The notes beneath the pieces are model-generated. The model worked only from the letters and a program-made list of their open reading frames with translations. It did not search any database and was not told where the DNA came from. Shown piece by piece: positions 54,758 through 64,000 of a stretch of DNA of 64,000 nt. The stretch spans positions 16,934,630-16,998,629 of the forward strand of contig CM068828.1 in assembly GCA_028554795.2 (NCBI GenBank). The letters are read 5' to 3'. Numbering within the stretch: the first letter of the stretch is position 1; each line of letters starts with the position of its first letter. The translations under genes were made by a program, and so were the position numbers. The DNA is from Sinohyriopsis cumingii (taxonomy: Eukaryota > Mollusca > Bivalvia > Unionida > Unionidae).

Positions 54758-55498
54758 GTACGTGACATAAAGCCTAACGAGTGACGTATCTAAAAGTACT
54801 TCAAAGTCACTTCATTACATTAATTGTCGGATTGGTGCAGTATTTTTCCATATTGCACGGCTTCATTCTGCATGTCACGTGTGCTTACAAATAGTACAGT
54901 GTATTAGGAAAATGTTTGTAAACAAACTATGTACACACATGTAGATGCTTTAGCTTTAGGTTGATTAGATTTGTTTGTGTTTGAACTACACAAGCAGTTT
55001 TATCCATTTGAAAGCAGAAATGTGAAAGTTAATGACGTGGACGAGTTCACTGAGTCACGAACGCAACTTTGAAACAAGCAAGAGTATGGCCGTGATATTT
55101 GCAATGTTAGCAACAAATATAAGGAACGCAGTAATCTAAAATACTATTCTGATAATTTAAAGGGTTATTCAGGGGAAATATTGGTAACATTTCGCAACTT
55201 AAATAGTTCAGACTATGACCAGTGCTCTCTAGGGTCTATAAATATTGCATTGAAAGCATATTGAGGCCAGTGTCATATATATCAGAAACTTACCAGTTTA
55301 CAAGTCAGTCCATACACTAAATTCGAGAAATAGATGCGACTGAAGGTATTCATAGGAAACTAAGAGCATCAGGGCCAATCAGCCAAGACGACTACAAATT
55401 ATTATTTCCGCTGGATAAATGGACTGTCACACAACTGATGCATGGCAAATTTTCCTGTTTAACTTACTCTAGCGATATAAGCCATATAGTTTATAGAT
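54758..55498. other. Intergenic, nothing recognised
   Basis: No features supported. Confidence 0.5.
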
Positions 55499-55674
55499 GG
55501 TGTATCTCCAACGGGAAGCATGCAAGTGACAGGGCATAAACATGTCTTCTTTAGCTGGTGTATCTCCAACGGCAAGCATGCAAGTGAGAGGGCATGAACA
55601 TGTCTTCTTTAGCTGGTGTATCTCCAACGGCAAGCATGCAAGTGACAGGGCATGAACATGTCTTCTTTAGCTGG
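55499..55674. repeat. 58-bp tandem repeat, 3 copies
   Basis: The unit contains TATCTCCAACGGCAAGCATG and ends ATGTCTTCTTTAGCTGG. Copies start near 55501, 55559 and 55617 with only a few differences, so the expansion is recent. Confidence 0.93.
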
Positions 55675-56569
55675 AAGCTTGTACATCTTTAATATCCACA
55701 TAATGAACCTTCTTGTTAGTTCTACATATCCAAATGACCTGAAACACACACAAGACTGAACATCGTAAACTTATTTACTCAACATATAAGCATCGTTTCA
55801 TGCTAGCTGGTGAACTAATGACATTTCCAAGAAAAATAATCTTGATAATTCACTGTGAATAATCTGTTTTAGTTTCTTGCAACAGTCAAATGATAACAGT
55901 GTGAAATATCCGAATGTTTCAATTACAAAATGAAATGTAACTGTTATTCACTCGGAACAAGCGCATTTGTTCATGTCATTTTAGCACCAGACCTACTGGC
56001 AAGATCCTGTGTATAACAGATTAAAGTGAAGAAGCATATTTCTTACGTTATCAAGTACGTTAATATAAGCTGCTGTCTTTTGTGTATATTTGCGCTCAAA
56101 ATGTCTGTAGTAACATTTTGCTTAAGTCAAGGCAAATATTTATGTCTAACACAAACAATATCAAAACTAAAAGAAAACGTCTTCTTGAACTGGACCCTGA
56201 TGCCGCTGCGTGACAGGTAAATATGCTTTCCACGAGCATGCAGTTATCATATCTTTTGACTGCACAGAAAAAATTAATTTCATTCTAGTGAGTTATCCAA
56301 ATCGTTTGATGGAGTACTCGTATCTCGATCTTTTACAGAAATTAAACAGGTGTTATTCCCAAGATGAACTTAAACTTATTTTCAAACATTTGTTTTCTTA
56401 CCTTGAACTAGAAAAGAACCTAATTTGACTACTAATAGTTTCTGAGCGAATAAACTCAAAACACAACAGAACATAAACTGTAAACAGCCAACTTGTTAAA
56501 GCATTCATTAACTCCTCCCACCCCCACAAAAGTACTAACGCTGCATTATCTTACTTCACTGATATATAT

Positions 56570-56570
<1 letters not shown>
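55675..56570. other. Intergenic, nothing recognised
   Basis: Two frames of 64 and 72 codons near 56026-56428 lack domains and codon bias. Confidence 0.5.

Positions 56571-56654
<84 letters not shown>
56571..56654. repeat. (CA)n(TA)n microsatellite
   Basis: A short CA run followed by about 37 TA dinucleotides. Confidence 0.95.
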
Positions 56655-56656
<2 letters not shown>

Positions 56657-56797
56657 CTTGCACAGATTCATTTTAGATCTGGTTTAAATACATAATTTTT
56701 CTTTACATCGACAGTACACGTAACACATTAGTCGCAATTTATTTTCTTGGATGAAATGTTACCACATGATGTCCCACAGACAGGAGGCCTCGTACAA

Positions 56798-56799
<2 letters not shown>

Positions 56800-56832
<33 letters not shown>
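56800..56832. repeat. (CA)n microsatellite
   Basis: About 16 CA dinucleotides. Confidence 0.95.
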
Positions 56833-56834
<2 letters not shown>

Positions 56835-58712
56835 AACATATTGATCATAAATAGCCAATTACTTTTATATACGCGAGAGTTTAACGAACACCGGACTGCA
56901 CAAACTGCATATATAGTTACGGCTGAATTATTAAGTACTCTGTTATTGCTGATATTTCTATGTTACCACATTAGTAGTTGCACCTATGCTGTTGTATCTT
57001 CAATAATTTTGAACAAAATATTATTTCGCTCTTCTCTTGAATATGTCTTATTATTTTATTACATGGACTGCGTCGAACTTGTATTTTTTAAAAAGCAACC
57101 TGTAAACAGAATAAAACAAAACAGATGCACGAGTTTCGATAGAATATGTTAACCAAGAGGTTATTCTGGTATAATTGACTGCAAATTTAATTATTTTCAA
57201 GGATATCCATGTCTTGGGTATTTTCTGTGCAGAAGGAAACGTCTTGTATAGGAAAAGGTGAGTCTTTTTCATCAGATGGATTGTTGCTCGTCGTGTTTAT
57301 AAATTTGTATTTTCTTGCAACTGAAACATGTGTGATAATGTGTACCCACAAGGAAACAGAGAACTTACTGTCATCATAAATTGGACCTAGATCTAATTTA
57401 TTGTAGATCAAAAGAAAATTCATTTTTTGTGGGTGAATGAAACTTTACAAACAGTTAAGATATATCGGGTAAGGTAAAATTAATCATGACCTGTTTGTTA
57501 AAGATGCAAGAAAACGATGTAGCAAGAAATAGGTAAGCTGTACTTACTTGTTGATGAAACACTTTCATGAAATCTTTAATAAATTATTTCTAGTTATCAT
57601 TTGACGCTACTTAAACCGTTTTACCTTCCTTTCCATTTGCAATAACTATGTTGGATGATTGTGGTTTCTGAAGTTGTCAAGGTCAATGTGTGCATTGGGA
57701 CTACCCTCCTAAATTATGCCTGGTAACAGATGGAAGTCATTTTGTGTCAATATAACCTATATTACCCAGTTGTCGACTTCGTGTTATTATCAAGAAGTAT
57801 ACAGGAGTCATGAGGTAAGTAGTCCAGATGCTCTGCAGATTACACAGTTTACATAATTCAAAGAATTTAAACTCTGTTTAATAACATGAATATTTTCTTG
57901 TTGTCTTTATAACTATTATGTTATTTTTCTCTTCTGGTCATCATCTTTATCATCTTTTTCGTCTTCTTTTCATCTTATGATTATAATTATATAAGAGTCA
58001 TTATCATAGTTTAGATTAATTCTTCAAATTTTAATTCTAATTGATATATGCATAATATTTTCATGACGTAACTTTTATTACATGTGTGCAGACAATGTTG
58101 GTATTTTTAAAAAATGATTATATGTTATGTAAATCTATATTTTGTACCTGACCTTTGTCCGAGATCAAGTTACTGGTGTTCCTGACCAGTAGTAAAAGAA
58201 ACCATGATGCATAGCTAAAATGACTCTATTATTGTGGACTAAATATTCAGATCATTATTATTTGCACACATGTTTGCACTGATTTGGATTAAAGATAGTC
58301 TGGATGCTGACCTTAGACTCTTTCCGAGTGGAAATTTCCTAATAAAAGACAGGTTCTAAAATATTTTATTAAAAATGACATTCGGAAGTATGTTATATAT
58401 AACTAAGAACATGTGAAGAATTTCATTCTGTTTGTAAAAAAATTGTCCAACGAAATTTTGGTTTTGTTAAAGTGATTTTTCTGGAGAAGAGGATCAAGGT
58501 GTTCTACCACATTTCTAACATCTAACTTCAGTTTATATGCAACGAATGAACTAAGTTAAACCGTCATACAACTGCCAAACCACATTCCTAAAACATAATA
58601 GAACTTCTTTGATTTTGTGTTGCTAGTTTGTATAACTTTCAGAACATGTTATGTCTAGATTTATATACATCAAGCTTATTAAATAGAGCCTTTCTCGCAT
58701 AACCCATTTCAG
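56833..58712. other. Intergenic, nothing recognised
   Basis: AT-rich, no supported gene. A short pyrimidine tract and CATTTCAG at 58705-58712 form an acceptor-like site for the following LRR pseudogene. Confidence 0.55.
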
Positions 58713-59990
58713 CGACAGTTGGTTGCAGCTACACGAAATTCCATACAGTGCCAAAGCTGATAGACCACGCAGATCGCTACGATGTCCTGAACTTGGGAGG
58801 CAACGCCCTGAATCAAATTCAAGCCAGAATGTTAGAACATATATCTGTCCATACCATACAACTGAAACGCTGTAGTCTCAGCCATGTCGATGAAAATGCC
58901 TTTGGATGAACAGAACAATATCTAACTTCGCTCGCTTTAAGAGGTAATCTTCATGGTTTAAGCCGTAAATCTCTTCTTTGGCAAGTTACCTTGATGTCTC
59001 TAGTAACGACTTTGATGGAAGAGATTACAACGACTTGTCATGCGATCTATTGGTGCCAACGTGACCACTTTGATCGTTGTTGATAGTGTTAACCTCACAG
59101 ATTGGCCTGCCTGCATCTTCGTCATCTTGAACAGCTCGTGACTTTGGAGGTAGAGGGAGGTTTTCTGCCTATCATTCATGCAGCTTCCTTTCATGGCTTC
59201 GAGGTAACTCTCAGGAATCTGACCTTCAATAACGCAAACACATATACGGTACCGTTGATAATATCGCATGTTTACAAAACCTGTCTGAACTTTATCTTGA
59301 CAATCTTAAATAATTCAGCGATTCTAGCCTAATTGAGCAACCGTTTCAAGGGGTAGGTAGGACACTTAGCATATGTTCCTTGAGGAACGATGGATTGACC
59401 GTTTTCCAAGTGATGATAGAAAATCTGCTCAATTTAATAGAACTGTTTCTTTGAGGAAATATATTGGAGACCATCGCAGTCTTACAACAGAGGAATGTCA
59501 CCTGTCTGAATCTCAAAACATGTGATTTTAGTAAGGTTCCTGTCGCTGTTTCCAACATCGGGGCCCTTCAGACACTGGACGTGTCTAATAACATAATCCC
59601 AAGCATCGAGCAGAACGACCTACATAACATGGCCAACTTGACCAGCTTGTCGCTTGCCGGAAATCCTATGGAATATGTGTCAAAGAATTCATTCAGTGGC
59701 TTAGATAGACTAAAATCAACAGGCCGGTCCTAGACGAATCTCATCGTCATTTCCCAAGCTATTGAGCACCTCCATAGCCGTCATAGTCTTGATCTGACTA
59801 ACAACACAATTGACTGCACGTGCAATTTGGTTTGGCTGAAGCGATTCCTTGTCTGATTCTTTGTCTGTAACAAACTGGACATAACCATTCTGTGTAACTG
59901 TTAAACGATCTAGATGGGAATCGAAGATTATGTGAATACATTTTTCACAAACTGTCTCGCCTATCGCGACTCCACATTTTATACACCGGG
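58713..59990 (+). pseudogene. LRR-protein pseudogene, nearly full length
   Basis: It follows an acceptor-like CATTTCAG. One frame gives ADRYDVLNLGGNALNQIQ and SVHTIQLKRCSLSHVDENAF, typical LRRs. Further blocks are VTCLNLKTCDFSKVPVAV, LQTLDVSNNIIPSIEQNDL and LTSLSLAGNPMEYVSKNSF (59500-59700), matching LRRs of the intact gene. An LRR C-cap (CTCNLVWLKRFL) lies at about 59816-59851. TGA at about 58910 and several later frame changes disrupt it. It is more diverged from the intact gene than the 40287 copy. Confidence 0.85.
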
Positions 59991-60415
59991 AGGCTAGAAC
60001 TATGGTATAAATTACCTTATTCATAAAGTAACGAATTTGTATTGCTGTGGTGTTGTACCTTATCATATAATATATAATTGACTTCCTGTAAAATATATTT
60101 ATTCTTCCTGCATTATGTATCAAGCTTTTAGTAGTTTAATTTAGTAGTTTAATGACATTGAAATAAACTTCAGACATTGTCATGCATTATATAACGTAAC
60201 AAACTCGGTCATCAATTTCAGCTTGTTTAAAACAAAGGAACGAAGAGTGTTTTTTTTTCTTTCTTCTAAACTTCTTTACTGTGATCTTAATGATTTTAAC
60301 TTTTGTCAGTTCTCTGTTATGGAGACGATGTACGACAATAATTATTCTGATGAGTACACTGGTCAACAGTGAAATCATTACTGACTTGAAAAGGCCCTAA
60401 TCTGTAGTATTTTGG
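59991..60415. other. Intergenic between LRR pseudogene and DNA transposon
   Basis: No features supported. Confidence 0.5.
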
Positions 60416-60466
60416 TGTGCCGAACACGAATATAACCGTGAAAAATTTGTATTGGCTCTCGTTTTG
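60416..60466 (+). repeat. Left TIR of the DNA transposon
   Basis: Matches the reverse complement of 62634-62687 at about 80 percent by eye, with the first 18 bases differing at one position. Confidence 0.75.
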
Positions 60467-60617
60467 AAGATATTCATATACCTCATTTTCTATGTTTCAC
60501 TGTGTAAATTTCTCCAGTAGGTCTGCAGCAACATCCGGAATAATGATGTAACATTGCATAATACCATCATGCTCACATCATCCACAGTTGATTGCATCAT
60601 TTTCTGATGCAATGCAA

Positions 60618-60737
60618 TACTAATGCCATGCGGCTGCTGAAGTAAGTTGACGTCAGCAGTGTACTATACATGTGTATGCCTATTATACTAATGCCAGGCG
60701 GCTGCTGAAGCTGACGTAAGCAGTGTACTATATAAAG
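60618..60737 (+). promoter_or_regulatory. Promoter region: duplicated element with CRE-like site and TATA box
   Basis: A block of about 50 bases (ATACTAATGCCATGCGGCTG onward) occurs at 60618 and 60686. The first copy contains TGACGTCA, a perfect cAMP-response-element palindrome; the second has TGACGTAA. The second copy runs into TATATAAAG (60729-60737), about 114 bp before the ATG. Confidence 0.65.
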
Positions 60738-60850
60738 CCCAATCAGATAGGTTCAGCATTTAAAATATTTTAGACGTTGTGCGAGACAGTTCAAGCTACT
60801 GTTACATAAAACTTATTATTTTATCCATTTACGTACAATAAAGAACAGTA

Positions 60851-62539
60851 ATGCCTCGAAAGTGTGTTAATACCGCGGACAATTTTTGCTATATTTGTGG
60901 GGAAGTGACATTTGCCAACCAGAAGAAAAGTATCAATTCTCAAGTGAAGAAGGCATATCATCTTTACTTCGGATGCAAGGTTGGTGACCAAGACAAGCCT
61001 TGGGCTCCGCATATATGCTGTGCTACATGTACAACACAGCTTTCACAATGGTTGAATTGCAAAAGGTCATCAATGCCGTTTGCAGTCCCAATGGTGTGGA
61101 GAGAGCCAAGCATCCACCTAAATGACTGTTACTTCTGCTTGGTTCCTCCTCTTTCCGGCGGAATAACGAAGCGAAAGAAGTCGAGAATAGTCTACCCAAA
61201 CATTCCGTCTGCATTGAGATCAGTTCCACATGGTGAGGGACTTCCTATTCCAGAACCTCCAGCAGAATATTCTCTTGATTCATCTGACGAAGACAAAGGT
61301 GAGTCGACCTGTTCTTCTCCTGGTCCATCAGCATGCAGTGATCCAGATTTTCACTGTGGTGCATCATCAACCCCACACAGAATAACACAGGAAGAACTAA
61401 ATGACCTGATTCGTGATTTGGACTTATCAAAGAACAAGGCAGAATTGCTAGGATCAAGACTCCAACAATGGAATCTTCTAGAAGAAGATGTCACAATTAC
61501 TGCATATCGAAAGCGCCACCAGCAATTGGAGCCTTTCTTCAGAAAGGAAAGTAATCTGATATTCTGTTCCGATATTGAGGGCCTCATGAATGCTTTAAAA
61601 ATCACTCATGACCCACAAGAATGGAGACTATTTGTGGACTCTTCGAAACTGAGTCTCAAGGCTGTGCTTTTGCACAATGGAAACATTCTTCCATCTATTC
61701 CAGTAGCGTATGCTGTCCACATGAAAGAGACATACGATAACTTAAGGCAGCTACTGAATTCCATTGAGTATAACAAGTACAGCTGGCACCTCTGTGGTGA
61801 TTTGAAGGTAGTTGCCCTTTTAATGGGACTGCAGCAAGGATATACAAAATACATGTGTTTCTTATGCGAGTGGGATAGCCGAGCAAGGGAAATGCACTAC
61901 ATGAGGAAGGAATGGACTCACAGGCAGAATGTAGCCATTGGAGAGAAGAATATCCAACACCCAGCTCTGGTTGAGGCTCAGAAAATCTTGCTACCACCCC
62001 TTCACATCAAACTAGGTTTGATGAAGAACTTCGTGAAAGCCATTGACCGGACTTTGCCAGCATTCCGATACCTGCATGAAAAATTCCCTCGACTCAGCGA
62101 AGCAAAGATTAAAGAGGGAGTTTTTGTGGGTCCTCAGATTCGAGAGCTTTTCAAAGATGACCGGTTCAACAACTTGCTGGAAGGTGACGCGAAACAAGCA
62201 TGGAATGCTTTTCGCCTAGTTTCTACAAACTTCCTCGGAAATGTTAGGGCAGAAAACTATAAGGAACTAGTAGAAGACATGTTGATGAAGTATAAGAAAC
62301 TTGGCTGCAATATGTCTCTAAAGATTCACTTCCTTCATTCCCATTTGGATTTCTTTCCTAGCAACTGTGGTATTGTTAGTGATGAACACGGCGAACGTTT
62401 TCATCAAGATATCGCAACAATGGAACAAAGATACCAGGGAAAATGGTCCACTACAATGCTGGCTGACTACTGCTGGACACTCCTCAGAGATGCTCCCGAA
62501 CAGCTGTACAAGAGACAGGCGAAGAAATCTAAGATGTAG
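60851..62539 (+). CDS. Transposon-encoded protein (putative transposase), 562 residues
   Basis: Intact. The N-terminal Cys pairs (C13/C16 in FCYICGE and HICCATC near 54-58) suggest a zinc finger of ZAD-like spacing, with another CYFC near 95. An acidic Ser-rich linker (residues about 140-175) follows. The C-terminal two thirds contain blocks I recognise from many multi-copy uncharacterised animal proteins: EWRLFVDSSKLSLKAVLLHN, HLCGDLKVVALLMGLQQGYT, YMCFLCEWDSRAREMHY, LLPPLHIKLGLMKNFVKAI, GVFVGPQIREL, HFLHSHLDFFP and SDEHGERFHQDI. Asp and Glu in WHLCGDLKV and SDEHGERF are candidate catalytic residues (inference). TIRs around it support transposase identity. Confidence 0.8.
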   Translation: MPRKCVNTADNFCYICGEVTFANQKKSINSQVKKAYHLYFGCKVGDQDKPWAPHICCATCTTQLSQWLNCKRSSMPFAVPMVWREPSIHLNDCYFCLVPPLSGGITKRKKSRIVYPNIPSALRSVPHGEGLPIPEPPAEYSLDSSDEDKGESTCSSPGPSACSDPDFHCGASSTPHRITQEELNDLIRDLDLSKNKAELLGSRLQQWNLLEEDVTITAYRKRHQQLEPFFRKESNLIFCSDIEGLMNALKITHDPQEWRLFVDSSKLSLKAVLLHNGNILPSIPVAYAVHMKETYDNLRQLLNSIEYNKYSWHLCGDLKVVALLMGLQQGYTKYMCFLCEWDSRAREMHYMRKEWTHRQNVAIGEKNIQHPALVEAQKILLPPLHIKLGLMKNFVKAIDRTLPAFRYLHEKFPRLSEAKIKEGVFVGPQIRELFKDDRFNNLLEGDAKQAWNAFRLVSTNFLGNVRAENYKELVEDMLMKYKKLGCNMSLKIHFLHSHLDFFPSNCGIVSDEHGERFHQDIATMEQRYQGKWSTTMLADYCWTLLRDAPEQLYKRQAKKSKM

Positions 62540-62633
62540 TCAATGACTTGATTTTTTATAGGTAGGCTATTACAGTTGACCTTTTACTATTGGAATGCAT
62601 TTCGTTATGTAAACATTAATTTCTTGCAGATTA

Positions 62634-62687
62634 CAAAAAAACTAGAGCCAATTTTGCAATTTGACTGTCATATTCGTGTTCAGCACA
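62634..62687 (-). repeat. Right TIR of the DNA transposon
   Basis: Inverted partner of 60416-60466; about 95 bp past the ORF stop. Confidence 0.75.
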
Positions 62688-64000
62688 TAAAAATTGATAA
62701 GAATTGACTAATTTTATTTCAGTAACATGACTTTTGTAAAAATTTGTTGTCCAGTGGTATTTATAAGCAGCCATCTGGAAAACTCAGAGCCACGCTGGTG
62801 TAAATTCCGTTTGCAGTTTTCCTTCTTGTGTAAAAGCAGACAATTATTTGAAAATAGAACAACTTAAATAAGATTTCTCCTGTTACAGAAAATTATGCAT
62901 AACAACTCAAATGTCGTATGCTGAAAGCCTCTGATATTTCCCTTCCAATTGCGCAACTAAATAATCACTTTATAATTGACAATATAATATTAACCATACA
63001 TTTTCATCTCGTAAAATTATAATTAAAAAATATTTTGCTGAATAGACAAAATAGTATATCTCATCGCTTAGAGATAACGAAGTAAAGGAATGGCAGCTAT
63101 CATCGCTAGGAGATAACGAAGTACAAATGAATGAATAATGTACAAATCTTTCTCGATATCCATCAAGACACAGTAATATGCAAATGCACAATGTGCACTA
63201 TTTGGTTCAAAGAATGCTATCTAGTGCTTATTTAGATTTAATGCTATCTAGCGCCTGTTTAGATTCAGTGTTAACTAGCGCCTATTTAGATTCCACGCAA
63301 TCAAAACGTGCAATTTGACAGTGTAGCTGCGAAGTTTCTCTATTTAGTTTTCACTCTGTCTCAACATTCTTTAAATAATTAATAATGAACAAATGACATA
63401 CATAGGAAGATTTTTTAGATGAACATGCTGTTTAATGGGGTTCGTTTATATAAAAAAGATCAGCATCACATGTTAAACCCTGTGCAAAAATGGTATTTTG
63501 TCTGATTTGTCTAACGTCACTCAAGTCTACAATCAAAATCGTGAGCTTTCAATATTTTAATCTAGGAACCTTGTCAATCTGGTTTTGTGTAAATCATATT
63601 TTAACACTAGAACTGAAAGAATTACTTTTAAACAGTCGTCCTATCTGATTTATTTCTCAGCTACTGCCTGCATGTATAATTTTAAGCAGTTCAGATAAAT
63701 ATTAGGATAAATATTCAACGAACTTTTTTTTTTGAAGATGTAAAACAACCGTGAGCAGGTCAAAATATTTCGTCATTGTGTAACGAGTCCTAGGACTGAA
63801 AATTAAAACGTATGACCTTAAGTTTATGCTTGAGATTTTTTCGGCCAGGTCAAAAACAACGTTACTTTTTAAAGGTCGTTTCTGATTGTCAAAGGGTGAT
63901 AACTCAGTCTCAAACCTCAACCACCAAATTGTATGACCACAGCCTACATGGTCCAACAATTAGTATATATTCTTTAGCACGAACGCGGGTTAATCCATTC
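62688..64000. other. Intergenic, nothing recognised
   Basis: Two short direct repeats are visible (GAGATAACGAAGTA at about 63070 and 63110; TATTTAGATT-type triplet at about 63225-63295). No gene is supported. Confidence 0.55.

Larger units (their letters stand above)
60416..62687 (+). mobile_element. DNA transposon with single intact ORF and about 50-bp TIRs
   Basis: The left end TGTGCCGAACACGAATAT (60416 on) is mirrored by the right end, whose reverse complement reads TGTGCTGAACACGAATAT (62687 leftwards). Similarity continues inward through a shared ATTGGCTCT and GTTTT to about 60466 and 62634. Between them lie a TATA promoter and a 562-codon ORF. Total length 2272 bp. I could not see a clear target duplication. 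The superfamily is not certain. Confidence 0.75.

Overview
The window is animal nuclear DNA, most likely from a mollusc or another lophotrochozoan. It has tRNA-headed SINEs of a type common in molluscan genomes, long AT-rich intergenic DNA, many micro- and minisatellites, a Ty3/gypsy relic, a single-ORF DNA transposon and an intron-bearing leucine-rich-repeat (LRR) gene family. The species is inferred from repeat style only; no single-copy marker gene is present.

Layout. 1-6477 is intergenic DNA with short tandem repeats and a SINE fragment. 6490-6737 is a SINE with a perfect 12-bp target duplication. 6755-24941 is an 18.2-kb endogenous Maverick/Polinton (adintovirus-type) element bounded by about 330-bp terminal inverted repeats (TIRs). 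25085-25660 is a 42-bp-type minisatellite. 26505-38478 is a 12-kb, roughly 390-copy satellite with a 30-bp unit. 38800-47650 holds further repeats, SINEs, an LRR pseudogene and the Ty3 relic. 47670-49070 is an intact secreted LRR protein exon. 49385-58700 is intergenic and repeat-rich. 58713-59990 is a second LRR pseudogene. 60416-62687 is a complete-looking DNA transposon with an intact 562-codon ORF. The rest is intergenic.

The Maverick carries the expected set: protein-primed PolB (catalytic core deleted), RVE integrase with a chromodomain, adenain-like protease, packaging ATPase, major capsid and penton-like proteins, a membrane protein and several basic or small virion-type proteins. It also has two BIR-domain proteins, a zinc-knuckle protein and coiled-coil accessory proteins. 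Most replication and virion genes are broken by stops or frame changes. The BIR, zinc-knuckle, membrane and one coiled-coil gene are open. Many genes have their own TATA box.

Most notable observation. Five sites at the two ends of the Maverick carry what looks like the 3'-end signal of replication-dependent histone mRNAs. Each is a 16-nt stem-loop of the GGCCCT-TTTC-AGGGCC type, then exactly 10 nt, then a purine block CT(C/A)GAAAAGA(A/G)AT(A/T). Four lie just downstream of accessory genes; one copy sits in each TIR. I know of no description of histone-type 3' processing in this virus/transposon class. Second in interest are the 12-kb satellite, with ancestral longer units kept at its edges and an 1824-bp higher-order duplication inside, and the transposon whose TIRs could be located by eye.
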